Both the position numbers and the translations under genes were made by a program. 64,000 nt of DNA, taken from the NCBI GenBank assembly GCA_963747985.1, contig CAVVHG010000003.1:310001-374000 (forward strand). The letters run 5' to 3'. Positions within the stretch are counted from its first letter, which is position 1, and each line of letters opens with the position of its first letter. Positions 17,472 to 27,076 of the stretch are shown here, one piece after another. The stretch comes from JACADW01 sp963747985. Its GTDB lineage: Bacteria; Acidobacteriota; UBA6911. The notes under the pieces were generated by a model. It did not search any database and was not told where the DNA came from. It was given only the letters and a program-made list of their open reading frames with translations.

Positions 17472-19043
17472 CTATCTCGATACCACGACCGCGGGCGGGG
17501 TCGGGACCTGGACCTGCGCTTCACGGAAGTACTCGGGCCGAACGCGCTTGACTATGGCATCGACAGGCTCATTCAGGTACTTGGTGAAGAAGGCCGGATA
17601 GAGGCCGATCCAGAAGGCAAGAACGATCAGCGGAACGAAAGTCGCCAGTTCCCTCAGGTTCAGGTCCTGCAGGCCCTGGTTCGCGGGATTCTCCAACTTG
17701 CCGAACATCACCCGCTGATAGAGCCAAAGCATGTAAGCCGCCCCCAGGATGATGCCCAGGACCGCGACGGCCGCGTAGATCCAAAGGTTCGGCGCCGCGA
17801 ACGTACCCTGCAGGATGAAGAACTCGCCGATAAAGCCGTTAAGGCCCGGCATCCCGATCGAGCTCAAGGTCATGATCAGGAAGACCGTAGCATAAACCGG
17901 CATGATGTGGCTCAATCCCCCGAACTCCGAAATCATGCGGCTGTGCCTGCGCTCGTATATGATCCCGACGATCAGGAACAGAGCTCCGGTCGAGATCCCG
18001 TGGTTGATCATCTGCAGCACGCCGCCCTGCAGGGCCACGGGTGTCGCGGCGAAAACGCCGAGCATCACGAACCCCAGGTGGCTCACGGACGAATAGGCGA
18101 CCAGCGACTTCATGTCCTTCTGCATCATCGCCACGAGCGCGCCGTAGATAATGCCGATCAGTGAAATGATCAGCATGGGCTTGATGAAATGCATCGTCGC
18201 CCAGGGAAACATGGGCAGCGAGAAGCGGACGAATCCGTAGGTCCCCATCTTCAAAAGCACGCCGGCCAGAATGACCGATCCCGCGGTGGGTGCTTCCACG
18301 TGGGCGTCGGGCAACCAGGTGTGGAAAGGAAACATCGGGACTTTGATCGCGAAGCCGATGAAAAAGGCGAGGAACACCCAATACTGAAGCCCGGTCGGAA
18401 AACCGAGTCTCTGGTATTCGATGATGTCGAAGGAAGAGAGGCCGGTCACGGAATGATAGTGGAAGTACAGCGCGAGGATGCCGACCAGCATCAGAACCGA
18501 TCCTGCCAATGTGTAGAGGAAGAACTTGATCGCCGCGTAAAGCTTTCTCGGTCCGCCCCAGACGCCGATGAGGAAGTACATCGGGACCAGCATCACTTCC
18601 CAGAAGACGTAGAAAACCAGAAAATCCAGCGCCATGAAGACGCCCAGCATCCCCGTCTGGAGGAGAAGCATGAAGGCGTAGTATTCCTTGACCCGTTCCC
18701 TGATTGCCGTCCAGGAGGAGAGGATGGCGATGAATCCGAGGAGTGTGGTCAGGAGGACCAGCAGCATGCTGATACCGTCGATCCCGAACTTGTATTTCGC
18801 ACCGATGAGCTGGATCCACGGTTTCTCGTAGACGAACCTGAATCCGGTGGCCGGATCGATATAGCGCGCGTCGAAGAATTTCGTCAGAAGCGGGATCGAA
18901 ACAAGAAAGCCGACAAACCCCGTGATGTTGGCGATCCACCTGATCGCGTCCTGCTTATCCTTCCTTGTGAACATGATCAGCACTATCCCCACCAGGGGGA
19001 CGTAGCAGACTATGTTCAGTATGTTGCCCATGAAGAGGTCCAT
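17472..19043 (-). CDS. nuoM: NADH-quinone oxidoreductase subunit M
   Basis: This 523-residue polytopic membrane protein has about 14 hydrophobic segments. It carries the signature of the antiporter-like subunit of complex I, including the proton-pathway glutamate in FYVFWEVMLVPMYFLIG. FHTWLPDAHVEAPTAGSVILAGVLLKMGTYG and YSSVSHLGFVMLG are also present. It forms part of the proton-pumping membrane arm. It follows nuoL on the minus strand with 39 bases between them. nuoN, which normally follows nuoM, is not here; a repeat element and a pilin gene are found instead. GGGAG upstream supports the ATG start. Confidence 0.96.
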   Translation of the reverse strand: MDLFMGNILNIVCYVPLVGIVLIMFTRKDKQDAIRWIANITGFVGFLVSIPLLTKFFDARYIDPATGFRFVYEKPWIQLIGAKYKFGIDGISMLLVLLTTLLGFIAILSSWTAIRERVKEYYAFMLLLQTGMLGVFMALDFLVFYVFWEVMLVPMYFLIGVWGGPRKLYAAIKFFLYTLAGSVLMLVGILALYFHYHSVTGLSSFDIIEYQRLGFPTGLQYWVFLAFFIGFAIKVPMFPFHTWLPDAHVEAPTAGSVILAGVLLKMGTYGFVRFSLPMFPWATMHFIKPMLIISLIGIIYGALVAMMQKDMKSLVAYSSVSHLGFVMLGVFAATPVALQGGVLQMINHGISTGALFLIVGIIYERRHSRMISEFGGLSHIMPVYATVFLIMTLSSIGMPGLNGFIGEFFILQGTFAAPNLWIYAAVAVLGIILGAAYMLWLYQRVMFGKLENPANQGLQDLNLRELATFVPLIVLAFWIGLYPAFFTKYLNEPVDAIVKRVRPEYFREAQVQVPTPPAVVVSR

Positions 19044-19082
19044 CAGCGTTCACTCCCGATTCTTGCGACGAAACCACCCGGA

Positions 19083-21135
19083 CTATAGCTTCAGAAAATC
19101 GTTGTAGTAGATCAGGATAAAAACCAGTATGCCGAAAACGGCACCCAGCGCGTAACGTTGCACCAGCCCCGTCTGGAGTGAGGTGGCGACCCTGTTGAAC
19201 GCCATGTTGATCCATCCGACGAAATTGACCAGTCCGTCCACAACATAGGTGTCAAACAGCTTCGACAGCGTCGCGGTACCGCGCGTCGCGGCCGCGGTGC
19301 CGTTGACTGTGCCATCCACAAACTTCGAATCCACAAAAAAGCACGCATCGGCGAGGTTCTTGGTGCGATTCACGAAAGCGGCATCGTAGATCTCGTCCAC
19401 GTAGTACTTGCGGAAGACCAGTGTGTACAGCCCCTTGATCTTCGCTACGACCCGGTCGGCGGTACCGGGCCTCGAAACGTAAACGTGATGCGCGCACCAG
19501 ATACCCGCGAGAGCGATTGCGATTGAGAGTCCCGTGAACAGCAGCTCGGTGGAGTGGCCGGCTTCGGGGGCGTGCGACGCGGGAACGCGAAGCACGGGTT
19601 CGAGGAAGTGCTCGAAACTGTTCGGCGCCCCGGTCCACGCGGGCAGACCCACGTAGCCGCCGATCACAGAAAGGACAGCCAGGGCCACGAGGGGATATAT
19701 CACCCTCTTCGGGGGTTCGTGCAGGTGATGCTTGACGTGCTCGCCCATGCGCTCTTCGCCCCAGAAGGTCATGAAGACGAGGCGAAACATGTAAAAAGCA
19801 GTCAGGCCGGCGTTGATCCAGAGCACCGCCCAGATGAACGGGTGGTCTCCGCTCCAGGCTCGCCAGAGGATCTCGTCCTTGCTGAAGAATCCCGACAGCC
19901 CGGGGACTCCCGAGATGGCCAGGGCTCCGATGAGCATGGTCCAGTAGGTTCGCGGCAGGTACTTGCGCAACCCACCCATCCTGGTCATGTCCTGCTCATG
20001 GTGCATGGCCATTATGACCGCACCCGAACCGAGGAATAACAGGGCCTTGAAGAACGCGTGGGTCATCAGGTGGAAGATTCCGCCTGCGAACGCCCCCACG
20101 CCCAGCGCTGCGAACATGTATCCCAGCTGGCTGACCGTGGAGTACGCAAGAACCCGCTTGATGTCGGTCTGCGCAAACCCGATTGTGGCGGCAAAAAGCG
20201 CGGTCAGCGTGCCGACGAACGCGATGATGGCCATGGTCTCGGGGGCACGGCTGAAGAGCGCATTGCACCTTGCAACCATGTAGACGCCGGCCGTGACCAT
20301 CGTGGCGGCGTGAATCAAGCGCTGAGACCGGCGTGGGGCCCTCCATGGCGTCCGGCAGCCAGACATAGAGCGGGATCTGCGCGCTCTTGCCGACGGCTCC
20401 GATGAAGAGGCAGAGCGTAGCCCAGAAAAGGAATCCATGTCCCTCCTGGACCTGCATCACGGCAGCCTTGCTGAAGACCTCCTCGAACCCCAGGGAACCG
20501 AAGTGCACGAAGATCAGCATGATGCCGAGAAGGAATCCCGCATCGCCGATCCTGTTCACGACGAAAGCCTTCTTGCCGGCATCGCCGGCGCTCTTCTTTT
20601 CAAAATAGAAGCCGATGAGCAAATAAGAGCAGAGGCCCACCCCTTCCCACCCTACAAACATCAGGACGAAATTGTTCGCCAGCACCAGGGTCAGCATCGC
20701 GAACATGAAAAGATTGAGGTAGGAGAAAAAGCGATAGTAGCCGCTGTCGTCCCACATATACCCGGTCGAATACACGTGGATCAGGAAACCAACGCCGGTG
20801 ACGACCAGAATCATTACGGCCGAGAGCGGATCCAGCTGCAGCCCCATGGGCACTTTGAAGGATTCGAGTCCTCCACCGGCGAGCGGCAGGCGGCCGGCGT
20901 CGAGCCAGGTGTAATAGTTCGCAACGAACGACTCGCGGTGCTCCAGCACGAAAGCCTGCACGGTTACGGCAGCGGCAAGCAGAAACGAAAGCCCCACGAC
21001 GGTGAGCGCCACCGCCGAGACAATTCTCTTGCTCAGCTTCCTGCCCCTGAGCCGAAGGGTGGCGAGGCCGGATATGCCGAGGACGGCACTCCCTGCGAGG
21101 GGAAGAACAGGAATCAACCAGATATAGTCGAGCAT
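19083..21135 (-). pseudogene. nuoL: NADH-quinone oxidoreductase subunit L, interrupted by one frameshift
   Basis: The N-terminal part (from ATG at 21135, MLDYIWLIPVLPLAGSAVLG) runs through NNFVLMFVGWEGVGLCSYLLIG to YVWLPDAMEGPTPVSAL. The frame then breaks at about 20313-20320, and the other frame continues at once with IHAATMVTAGVYMVARCN to the normal C-terminus (LIYYNDFLKL). Removing one A of the AA at 20317-20318 on the + strand restores the standard SALIHAATMV motif. Total length (about 680 residues) and all conserved regions are otherwise intact, so the gene is probably functional and the break a sequence error, or it is a recent mutation. NuoL is the distal antiporter-like subunit of complex I with the long lateral helix. 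GTG at 21177 is an alternative start. nuoK is not upstream. Confidence 0.92.
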
Positions 21136-21457
21136 GGACCCGGGCTCATAAAGCCCCCAAGGCACCAGAGACGCCACTCAATGCCCGGCCTCAGGGGAAA
21201 GGCGCTAACCTAAAACAATTCAATCAGTAGCGAAAACGAAAACCGGATTGAATACCATAGCGGGAATGGGACGTCAATGGAAATGCCGGGGCGCCAGCGG
21301 CTGGATCCGTGCGGCCACACTGTTCACTCCTCCCCCGTGACGAAAGTCGAGACGGGAAAGCAAATCCACGCCGCCGGTGCGGACACCGCGCGCTTCGGCG
21401 TAGCGCGCCCGCCCCCTCTCGCCAGGCTCGCCCCATGGCAGGGGCGGTGACAGAGGA
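21136..21457. other. Non-coding gap between coaE and nuoL
   Basis: I see no gene in these 322 bases. A GC-rich imperfect inverted repeat (CCGCCCCCT at 21409-21417 against AGGGGCGG at 21440-21447) lies about 10 bases beyond the coaE stop and could end coaE transcription. The segment nearest nuoL (about 21205-21260) is AT-richer and could carry its promoter. Confidence 0.4.
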
Positions 21458-22090
21458 TCACCTGGCGTCCCCTGCTCCCCGACGTGCCGACTCGTACAGG
21501 ACCAGGTCCCGGTAGACCGCTTCGATCTGTCCCCGTGTCTGGCTGAAAGTGCCGGACGTGTCGATCCGGTAGTCAGCCGCTTTGAGCTTCTCCTCAACGG
21601 GCATTTGTGAGTCGATCCGGGACTTCGCTTCCTGCAAGGTCAGTCCGCCCCTCCGCAGGAGCCTGTCGAGCTGCAGCGCAGGTTCGCAGTACACCACCAC
21701 GAGTTTGTCGTAGCTGCGGTACGAACCGGTCTCGACCATCAGGGCCGCATCGATGATGATAATCCCTGCGGAGTGCGTGCTCTCCAGGTCGGCAATTCTG
21801 CGCTGGACCTCGGCTCGCACCCCGGGATGCACCAGAGAGTTCAGCAATTTCCTCTTCTCGCAGTCGCCGAAAACGACGGATCCCAGCCTCCTCCGGTTGA
21901 TGGTTCCGTCCTCGTCCACGATGCCTTCGCCGAAGTTCCGGACAACCTGCCGGTAAACCTCCCCCATGGGGGATAGCAGGTCGTGTGCGATTTCATCGGC
22001 ATCGATCGCGTGAGCCCCGAATTCGGTAAACACACGCCTGGCATTGGTCTTTCCCGACGCAATGTTCCCCGTGAGACCGACGTGCAGCAT
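21458..22090 (-). CDS. coaE: Dephospho-CoA kinase
   Basis: From ATG at 22090 the protein has 210 residues and begins MLHVGLTGNIASGKTNA, with the P loop GNIASGKT. Further CoaE hallmarks are IDADEIAHDLL, RLGSVVFGD, LVHPGVRAEVQRRI and the lid segment DRLLRRGGLTLQEAKSRIDSQMP. It phosphorylates the 3'-OH of dephospho-CoA in the last step of CoA synthesis. An upstream in-frame extension to 22117 is possible but lacks similarity to the family. It is divergent from the epimerase gene. Confidence 0.95.
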   Translation of the reverse strand: MLHVGLTGNIASGKTNARRVFTEFGAHAIDADEIAHDLLSPMGEVYRQVVRNFGEGIVDEDGTINRRRLGSVVFGDCEKRKLLNSLVHPGVRAEVQRRIADLESTHSAGIIIIDAALMVETGSYRSYDKLVVVYCEPALQLDRLLRRGGLTLQEAKSRIDSQMPVEEKLKAADYRIDTSGTFSQTRGQIEAVYRDLVLYESARRGAGDAR

Positions 22091-22214
22091 TGTGCGCCGA
22101 TGATAGCACAGCGTCACCGCAATTGACGGCCGAATGAAGATCGGCTACTTTGGAATGTTCCGGTCATTGTCGCCGGGAAACACGTACTCACATCCTCCAG
22201 GCACGGAGTTCGGA

Positions 22215-23177
22215 ATGAGCATATTGATCACCGGCGGCGCGGGTTTTATCGGCAGCCATGTTGCGTCCAGCCTTCTGGACCGGGGCGAGCAGGTGGTCAT
22301 TGTCGACAACTTCAACGACTTTTACGATCCTGCAATCAAGAGAAAGAACATCCTCGAGTTGCGGTCACACGGAAAGCCGGAGATTCATGAGACCGACATT
22401 CTTGACATGGAGGGGCTCCGCCGGGTCTTTGCACATGCCGGGCCGCAGGTCGTCATCCACCTGGCAGCCTGGGCCGGCGTGCGGCCGTCGCTGGAGCGAC
22501 CCGCGCTTTATTCGAACGTGAACGTCACGGGGACAGTTCATCTGCTGGAACTGGCCAGGGAGTTCCGGGTACCCTGTTTCATCTTCGGATCCTCTTCGTC
22601 CGTGTATGGAGGAAGCCGAAGGGTGCCCTTTGGCGAGGATGATCCGGCAGACAACCCGGTCTCACCTTACGCGGCAACCAAACGGGCCGGCGAACTGCTC
22701 TGCAGAACCTATTCCCACAACTTCGGATTGAACATCACCTGCCTCCGCTTCTTCACGGTGTATGGGCCGCGACAAAGGCCCGAGATGGCGATCCACAAGT
22801 TCGCCCGCTTGATCTGGGAGGGTCGTGACGTGCCGGTGTTTGGAGATGGATCCAGCCGGCGGGATTACACCTATGTCGACGATATCGTGCAGGGGATTCT
22901 GAACTCGGTTCGCGTCAACCCGGGCTTTGCCGTGATCAACCTGGGCGAATCGCAGACCGTGTCACTGCTCGACCTGATCCGGTTGATCGAAGAAGCATTG
23001 GGAAGGAAGGCCCGTCTGCAGTTTCTGCCTGACCAGGCAGGGGACATGGCTATCACATTTGCCGACATAAGCCGGGCCAGGCAAATGCTCGGCTATGATC
23101 CTTCAACCCCCGTCCGGGAAGGGATCCGGAAGTTTGCCGAATGGTTTGTGCAATCGCAGCGCCCGCAGGGCACGTGA
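22215..23177 (+). CDS. NAD-dependent sugar-nucleotide epimerase (UDP-glucuronate 4-epimerase-like)
   Basis: This 320-residue extended short-chain dehydrogenase/reductase begins MSILITGGAGFIGSHVASSL (NAD-binding GGAGFIG). It has the catalytic Ser in SSSSVYGG, the YxxxK pair in PYAATKRAGE, and RFFTVYGPRQRPEMAI. The segment DNFNDFYDPAIKRKNI and the PRQRPEMA motif are closest to UDP-glucuronate/GalU 4-epimerases. It would act in the cytoplasm on a UDP-sugar for surface polysaccharide. GGAG 6 bases before ATG 22215 favours this start over one at 22134. The FG-GAP gene follows after 29 bases. Confidence 0.9.
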   Translation: MSILITGGAGFIGSHVASSLLDRGEQVVIVDNFNDFYDPAIKRKNILELRSHGKPEIHETDILDMEGLRRVFAHAGPQVVIHLAAWAGVRPSLERPALYSNVNVTGTVHLLELAREFRVPCFIFGSSSSVYGGSRRVPFGEDDPADNPVSPYAATKRAGELLCRTYSHNFGLNITCLRFFTVYGPRQRPEMAIHKFARLIWEGRDVPVFGDGSSRRDYTYVDDIVQGILNSVRVNPGFAVINLGESQTVSLLDLIRLIEEALGRKARLQFLPDQAGDMAITFADISRARQMLGYDPSTPVREGIRKFAEWFVQSQRPQGT

Positions 23178-23206
23178 GGCGCTGCCGCTCCCAGCGTGAC
23201 GACACA

Positions 23207-24349
23207 ATGACAGTCAACCTTCAGTTCCTTCTCGTGTTTGCCCTGGCCATGACCCAAGCCGACAGTAAGTTCGCACAATTCCTCGAGCATACGATCGCCA
23301 CCGACCTGACCGGTGGCTACCAGGTAGTCGCTGCCGACATCAACCGGGATGGCAAACCCGACCTGGTGGCACTCGCAAGCGGCATGCCGGAACTCGTCTG
23401 GTTTGAAAATCCGGGGTGGCAGCGGCACGTGATCGCGTCGAACCTCTCGCAGATGATCAACCTGGCAGTCCTGGATGCCCGGCCGCACCCTGTGATGGTT
23501 TTGGCGAGCGGCTTCTCCAGTGAAGCCAGGAACAGCCCGGGGATAGTATCCGTCCTCGAGCCCGAAGGGGACCCGCGTGCCACGTGGAGGATCAGGGAGA
23601 TCGATCGCCTCCCTACCGCGCACCGACTCAGGACCGCCGACATTGACGGCAGCGGCGTCAGAGTCGTCGTCAACGCCCCGTTGACCGGTGCCGACACCGG
23701 CGGTCCCGACTATCGCGGGCACACCCCGCTCGTCTATTACCGGCCTGGTGAATGGAAGCGCCGCCTCATCGGGGACGAGAACGAAGGGGTCATGCACGGG
23801 ATCGCGATCGTCGACTGGGACGGGGACGGGCGCGATGAGATACTGACGGCGAGTTTCAGCGGAATCCATCTCTACAAACTGATGCGGGATGGGAAGTGGA
23901 CGCGAACCGAGGTTGCGAAGGGAGATCCATCCCCTTGCCCCAGGTGCGGTGCGAGCGACGTGGCCGTAGGCAGGATAGGCCTCCGCCGGTTCCTCTGCTC
24001 GATCGAACCCTGGCACGGGAACCAGTTGGTGACATACCTGGAAGAGAATGGCGGGTGGACGCGCCAGGTCATCGACGATTCATTCGTCGACGGCCACACA
24101 ATCCATGCAGTCGACCTCAACGGCGACGGGCGGGACGAAATCATCGCCGGCTACCGGGGGGCGGGCGGGGCGGTTTACGTTTACTACACGGAAGACGGCT
24201 CGGGCAGGCACTGGCAACGGAAGACGCTGGACAAGGGCGGCGTAGCCGCTGCCTCGTGCGTCGCTGTCGATCTCAATGGCGACGGCAGGCTCGATATCGC
24301 GTGTATCGGCTCAGCCAGCGCAAACCTGAAGTGGTACGAGAGCCGGTGA
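23207..24349 (+). CDS. Secreted FG-GAP/VCBS beta-propeller protein
   Basis: This 380-residue protein has an N-terminal signal peptide (MTVNLQFLLVFALAMTQADS). It is followed by several FG-GAP-type repeats with calcium-binding D-x-D/N-x-D-G motifs: ADINRDGKPDL, VDWDGDGRDEI, VDLNGDGRDEI and VDLNGDGRLDI. Together they should form an extracellular seven-bladed propeller. A CPRCG pair (residues about 245-250) sits in one loop. The role is unknown; such propellers often bind carbohydrate or protein. It may be co-transcribed with the epimerase. Its 3' end is only 18 bases from the convergent YVTN gene. Confidence 0.85.
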   Translation: MTVNLQFLLVFALAMTQADSKFAQFLEHTIATDLTGGYQVVAADINRDGKPDLVALASGMPELVWFENPGWQRHVIASNLSQMINLAVLDARPHPVMVLASGFSSEARNSPGIVSVLEPEGDPRATWRIREIDRLPTAHRLRTADIDGSGVRVVVNAPLTGADTGGPDYRGHTPLVYYRPGEWKRRLIGDENEGVMHGIAIVDWDGDGRDEILTASFSGIHLYKLMRDGKWTRTEVAKGDPSPCPRCGASDVAVGRIGLRRFLCSIEPWHGNQLVTYLEENGGWTRQVIDDSFVDGHTIHAVDLNGDGRDEIIAGYRGAGGAVYVYYTEDGSGRHWQRKTLDKGGVAAASCVAVDLNGDGRLDIACIGSASANLKWYESR

Positions 24350-24367
24350 ACCGGGCGCGAAGCCTGC

Positions 24368-25327
24368 TCACGGCACGTCGAGCACCTGGAGCGAGTTGGT
24401 CTGCTCACTGACCACGATTACGGTGCGATTGTCGGCTGCAACCTTTATGTCTCTCGGCCCCTTGTCGAGCCTGTAGCTTGTCAGCTCCAGGTTGGACAGG
24501 TCGCACGGCAGAACCGAGAAGGTACGGTCCTCCGAGTTGACGACGAAGGCCCGCTTGCCATCCGGGCTCACTGCCACCCCGAACGGACCCTTACCGACGG
24601 GGACGCTCACCAGGAGCTTTCCCAACTGTGTGTCTATCACCGAAAGATCATTGGAGCGGTTGTTGGGCACAAACGCGCGTTTGCCGTCGGGAGTGAGGGC
24701 AATCCCGATGGGCGCGTCTCCGACGGTGATCCGGTTCAGCACACGCTGCCTCTCCGGATCTATGACCCAGACCTGGCCGATACCGCCGTTGACGACATAG
24801 CACTGCTCGGAAACCGGCAGCACCGCGATGGCGATCGGGTTCATGCCCACCTTCATGGTCGCAACCAGGGAATGTTCCCGCACGTCGATGATGTGCAGTT
24901 GGCCGCCCTCCTTTGTGCGACCGAAGTTCGTGACGTATGCGCGGTAGCCTTTCGCTCCTATCGCAACGGCACAGGGCGAACCCGGGACTTTTATGTTCTC
25001 GGCGACCCGGAGCGAGGCCAAATCGACGATCGCTACCGTGCCCGATTGCCGGCAGGCCACGAACGCCGTCTTGCCTCCATCGGCCAGCGCGACGCCCAGG
25101 GGCTCCGATCCTACCGCGACCGAGCCCTTCACCGCCTTCTTCTCGAGATCGACGACCAGGAGTTCACCGGTGCCGAATGAGGTCACATATGCCGTCCTGC
25201 CATCAGCACTCAGAGCCATGAAGTTCGGGTATTCCCCGACCTTCTTGATGCGGTAGCCCTTGCCTGATTGCGCCGACAGGGACACCGCCAGCAATAGCGC
25301 AAACGAACCTGCGAATGCTCTTCTCAT
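24368..25327 (-). CDS. Secreted YVTN-type beta-propeller protein
   Basis: This 319-residue protein has a signal peptide (MRRAFAGSFALLLAVSLSAQ) and about seven blades with the YVTN signature: TAYVTSFGTGELLVVDL, TAFVACRQSGTVAIVDL, RAYVTNFGR, CYVVNGGIGQVWVIDP and RAFVPNNRSNDLSVID. These repeats are common in surface and redox-linked proteins. The start ATG overlaps the folD stop (ATGA), so it is the last gene of a minus-strand operon. There is no cytochrome motif. The function is not known. Confidence 0.88.
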   Translation of the reverse strand: MRRAFAGSFALLLAVSLSAQSGKGYRIKKVGEYPNFMALSADGRTAYVTSFGTGELLVVDLEKKAVKGSVAVGSEPLGVALADGGKTAFVACRQSGTVAIVDLASLRVAENIKVPGSPCAVAIGAKGYRAYVTNFGRTKEGGQLHIIDVREHSLVATMKVGMNPIAIAVLPVSEQCYVVNGGIGQVWVIDPERQRVLNRITVGDAPIGIALTPDGKRAFVPNNRSNDLSVIDTQLGKLLVSVPVGKGPFGVAVSPDGKRAFVVNSEDRTFSVLPCDLSNLELTSYRLDKGPRDIKVAADNRTVIVVSEQTNSLQVLDVP

Positions 25328-26274
25328 TTGATATCACCAACCCTGCCATGGAACTCACCGGCAGCGTGCTGCAGCGCAGCCGCCTTGACCGTGTTGGCCA
25401 TGAGCATGGCGATTGTGAGGGGGCCGACCCCGCCGGGTACAGGTGTGAGCAGCGAGCACCTGGGCAAGACCTTGCCCGGATTTACATCTCCAACCACCGT
25501 GTAGCCTTTCTTCTGATAGTCGGCGCGACGTTGCGGGTCGTCCCCATATATCTCATGGATGCGCTCTAAGGAGTCGACGCGGCTCGTGCCCACGTCGATC
25601 ACGACAGCGCCGGGCTTCACGAAGTCGTCGCTGACAAACGCCGGCCTGCCCATGGCGACGATCAGGATGTCAGCCTCACGGGCCACCGACGGCAGGTCCG
25701 GAGTCTTGGAGTGACAGATCGTCACGGTGACATCCTCGTGCATGAGCATGAGCGCAACGGGCTTTCCCACAATGTCGCTTCTCCCGATGACGACTGCCCG
25801 GCGACCTCGCAGCTGTGTTCCTGTCCTCTTGAGGATCTCGATGATGCCTGCCGGCGTGCAAGGCTTCAGCGTCGCCGTCCCCGCGACGAGTCGCCCGACG
25901 TTGACGGGATGAATCCCGTCTACGTCTTTCTCGGGGAGGATGGAATCCAGCACCTCGCGCGCGTCCACCTGGCGCGGAAGGGGCAACTGCACGAGAATGC
26001 CATGAATATCGGCGCTCCTGTTGTACCGTTCGACTACCGGGAGGATCTCACCGGAGGTAGATTCGGCCGGCAGTTCGACTTTCTCCGATCGCATTCCCAG
26101 CGTTTCACAGGTCTTGACCTTTGACCTGACATACATGTGCGACGCCGGGTTATCGCCCACCAGAACCACGGCAAGCCCCGGACGGATCCCCCCCTCCGCC
26201 ATGCGCTGAACCTGCTGCGCCACCTCCGCCTGGATTTCCTGTGCCAGCGCTTTCCCGTCTATCAATTCGCCCAC
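25324..26274 (-). CDS. folD: Bifunctional methylenetetrahydrofolate dehydrogenase/cyclohydrolase
   Basis: This 316-residue FolD has the catalytic YVRSKVKTCETLG (Tyr/Lys pair), GILVQLPLP, PEKDVDGIHPVNVGRL, PCTPAGIIEIL, the cofactor site VVIGRSDIVGKPVALMLM and PVPGGVGPLTIAMLMANT. It interconverts methylene-, methenyl- and formyl-THF in one-carbon metabolism. It is about 30 residues longer than E. coli FolD because of an insertion (RIHEIYGDDPQRRADYQKK) and a short tail, which I have seen in related phyla. Its stop overlaps the YVTN start. Confidence 0.97.
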   Translation of the reverse strand: MGELIDGKALAQEIQAEVAQQVQRMAEGGIRPGLAVVLVGDNPASHMYVRSKVKTCETLGMRSEKVELPAESTSGEILPVVERYNRSADIHGILVQLPLPRQVDAREVLDSILPEKDVDGIHPVNVGRLVAGTATLKPCTPAGIIEILKRTGTQLRGRRAVVIGRSDIVGKPVALMLMHEDVTVTICHSKTPDLPSVAREADILIVAMGRPAFVSDDFVKPGAVVIDVGTSRVDSLERIHEIYGDDPQRRADYQKKGYTVVGDVNPGKVLPRCSLLTPVPGGVGPLTIAMLMANTVKAAALQHAAGEFHGRVGDIK

Positions 26275-26332
26275 TGCAGCCTCTCAACCGGCCCGGGATC
26301 GGTCTCGGGATCACAGGCCGTCACAAGGAGGG

Positions 26333-27076
26333 TTATCGTGTGGCCGCGATCAGGCTGAAGATGCCTTCATGCGGCGAGGACGGTACTTTCAAACCCTGAA
26401 TGATAATCTGCCTGAAACCTGCGCCGAATATGAGATCAATCATCTCCTCCCGGTCACAGTAATTCCCTTCCGCCTCGGCAGGATTCTTCTGGATATACCT
26501 CAGGTGCATGCGCTTGAGGAGATTCTGCCATTTGTTTCGCGCCGACCGGGGCTCGAGAACCTCCGCCAGTATGAGATGCCCGTCCGGGCAGAGCACCCGC
26601 ACCGATTCGGCCATGAACTGCTCCGCCGGGTGGCGGTGGAAGTCGAAAAAGGAGACCAGGACCTCCGCAAACCCGTCCGGCAACGGACATCGCGGCTCCG
26701 CTACCTGGCGAAACTCCACGACCTGGTCCTGGCCCATGTGACGCGCCCGCTGCCGTGCGCGTTCCAGGAGAGTGATGTTGGAATCAAACGAATACAGTTT
26801 CCCGACGAACCCCTTGCGACCGATTAACCGCACGGCGAAGGAGCCCGTGTCGGTGAGCATGTCCACAACCCGCGTCCGGCGGGTGTTGATTACAAAATCG
26901 ACCACCTGGTCGATCGCCCAGTGATAGTCCAGGCCCGTGCGCCAGCGGAAGAACCGCGCCACTCCCTCGTCGTATGTGTCGATTCCGGCAGGAAGATTTG
27001 ACAGGAAGGGGCGTGGACGAGGTGGGGTGAAGTCAAACTTCTTCTGGACGAAGTCTTTGCGGATCTCGCTTTTCAC
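26333..27076 (-). CDS. Class I SAM-dependent methyltransferase-like protein
   Basis: From a GTG at 27076 that overlaps the preceding stop (GTGA) the protein has 247 residues. A Rossmann methyltransferase fold is suggested by RVVDMLTDTGSFAVRLIGRKG (motif I), KLYSFDSNITLLERARQRA (acidic loop), LPDGFAEVLVSFFDFH and AESVRVLCPDGHLILAEVLEP. Motif I lacks the usual G-x-G-x-G (D-x-L-T-D-T-G-S instead), so SAM binding may be altered. The closest general match is to UbiE-like small-molecule methyltransferases. A longer start at 27178 would lie inside the upstream gene and is less likely. The substrate is unknown. Confidence 0.75.
   Translation of the reverse strand: MKSEIRKDFVQKKFDFTPPRPRPFLSNLPAGIDTYDEGVARFFRWRTGLDYHWAIDQVVDFVINTRRTRVVDMLTDTGSFAVRLIGRKGFVGKLYSFDSNITLLERARQRARHMGQDQVVEFRQVAEPRCPLPDGFAEVLVSFFDFHRHPAEQFMAESVRVLCPDGHLILAEVLEPRSARNKWQNLLKRMHLRYIQKNPAEAEGNYCDREEMIDLIFGAGFRQIIIQGLKVPSSPHEGIFSLIAATR

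Noticed and set aside
17169..18164. Open frame on the + strand through the repeat and nuoM 3' end
   Set aside because: It runs across a hairpin repeat and then antisense to nuoM. Composition is highly charged and unlike a protein family.
20305..20330. Selenocysteine or programmed frameshift as an explanation for the nuoL break
   Set aside because: There is no in-frame TGA at the break and no slippery heptamer. A single extra base explains the data fully.
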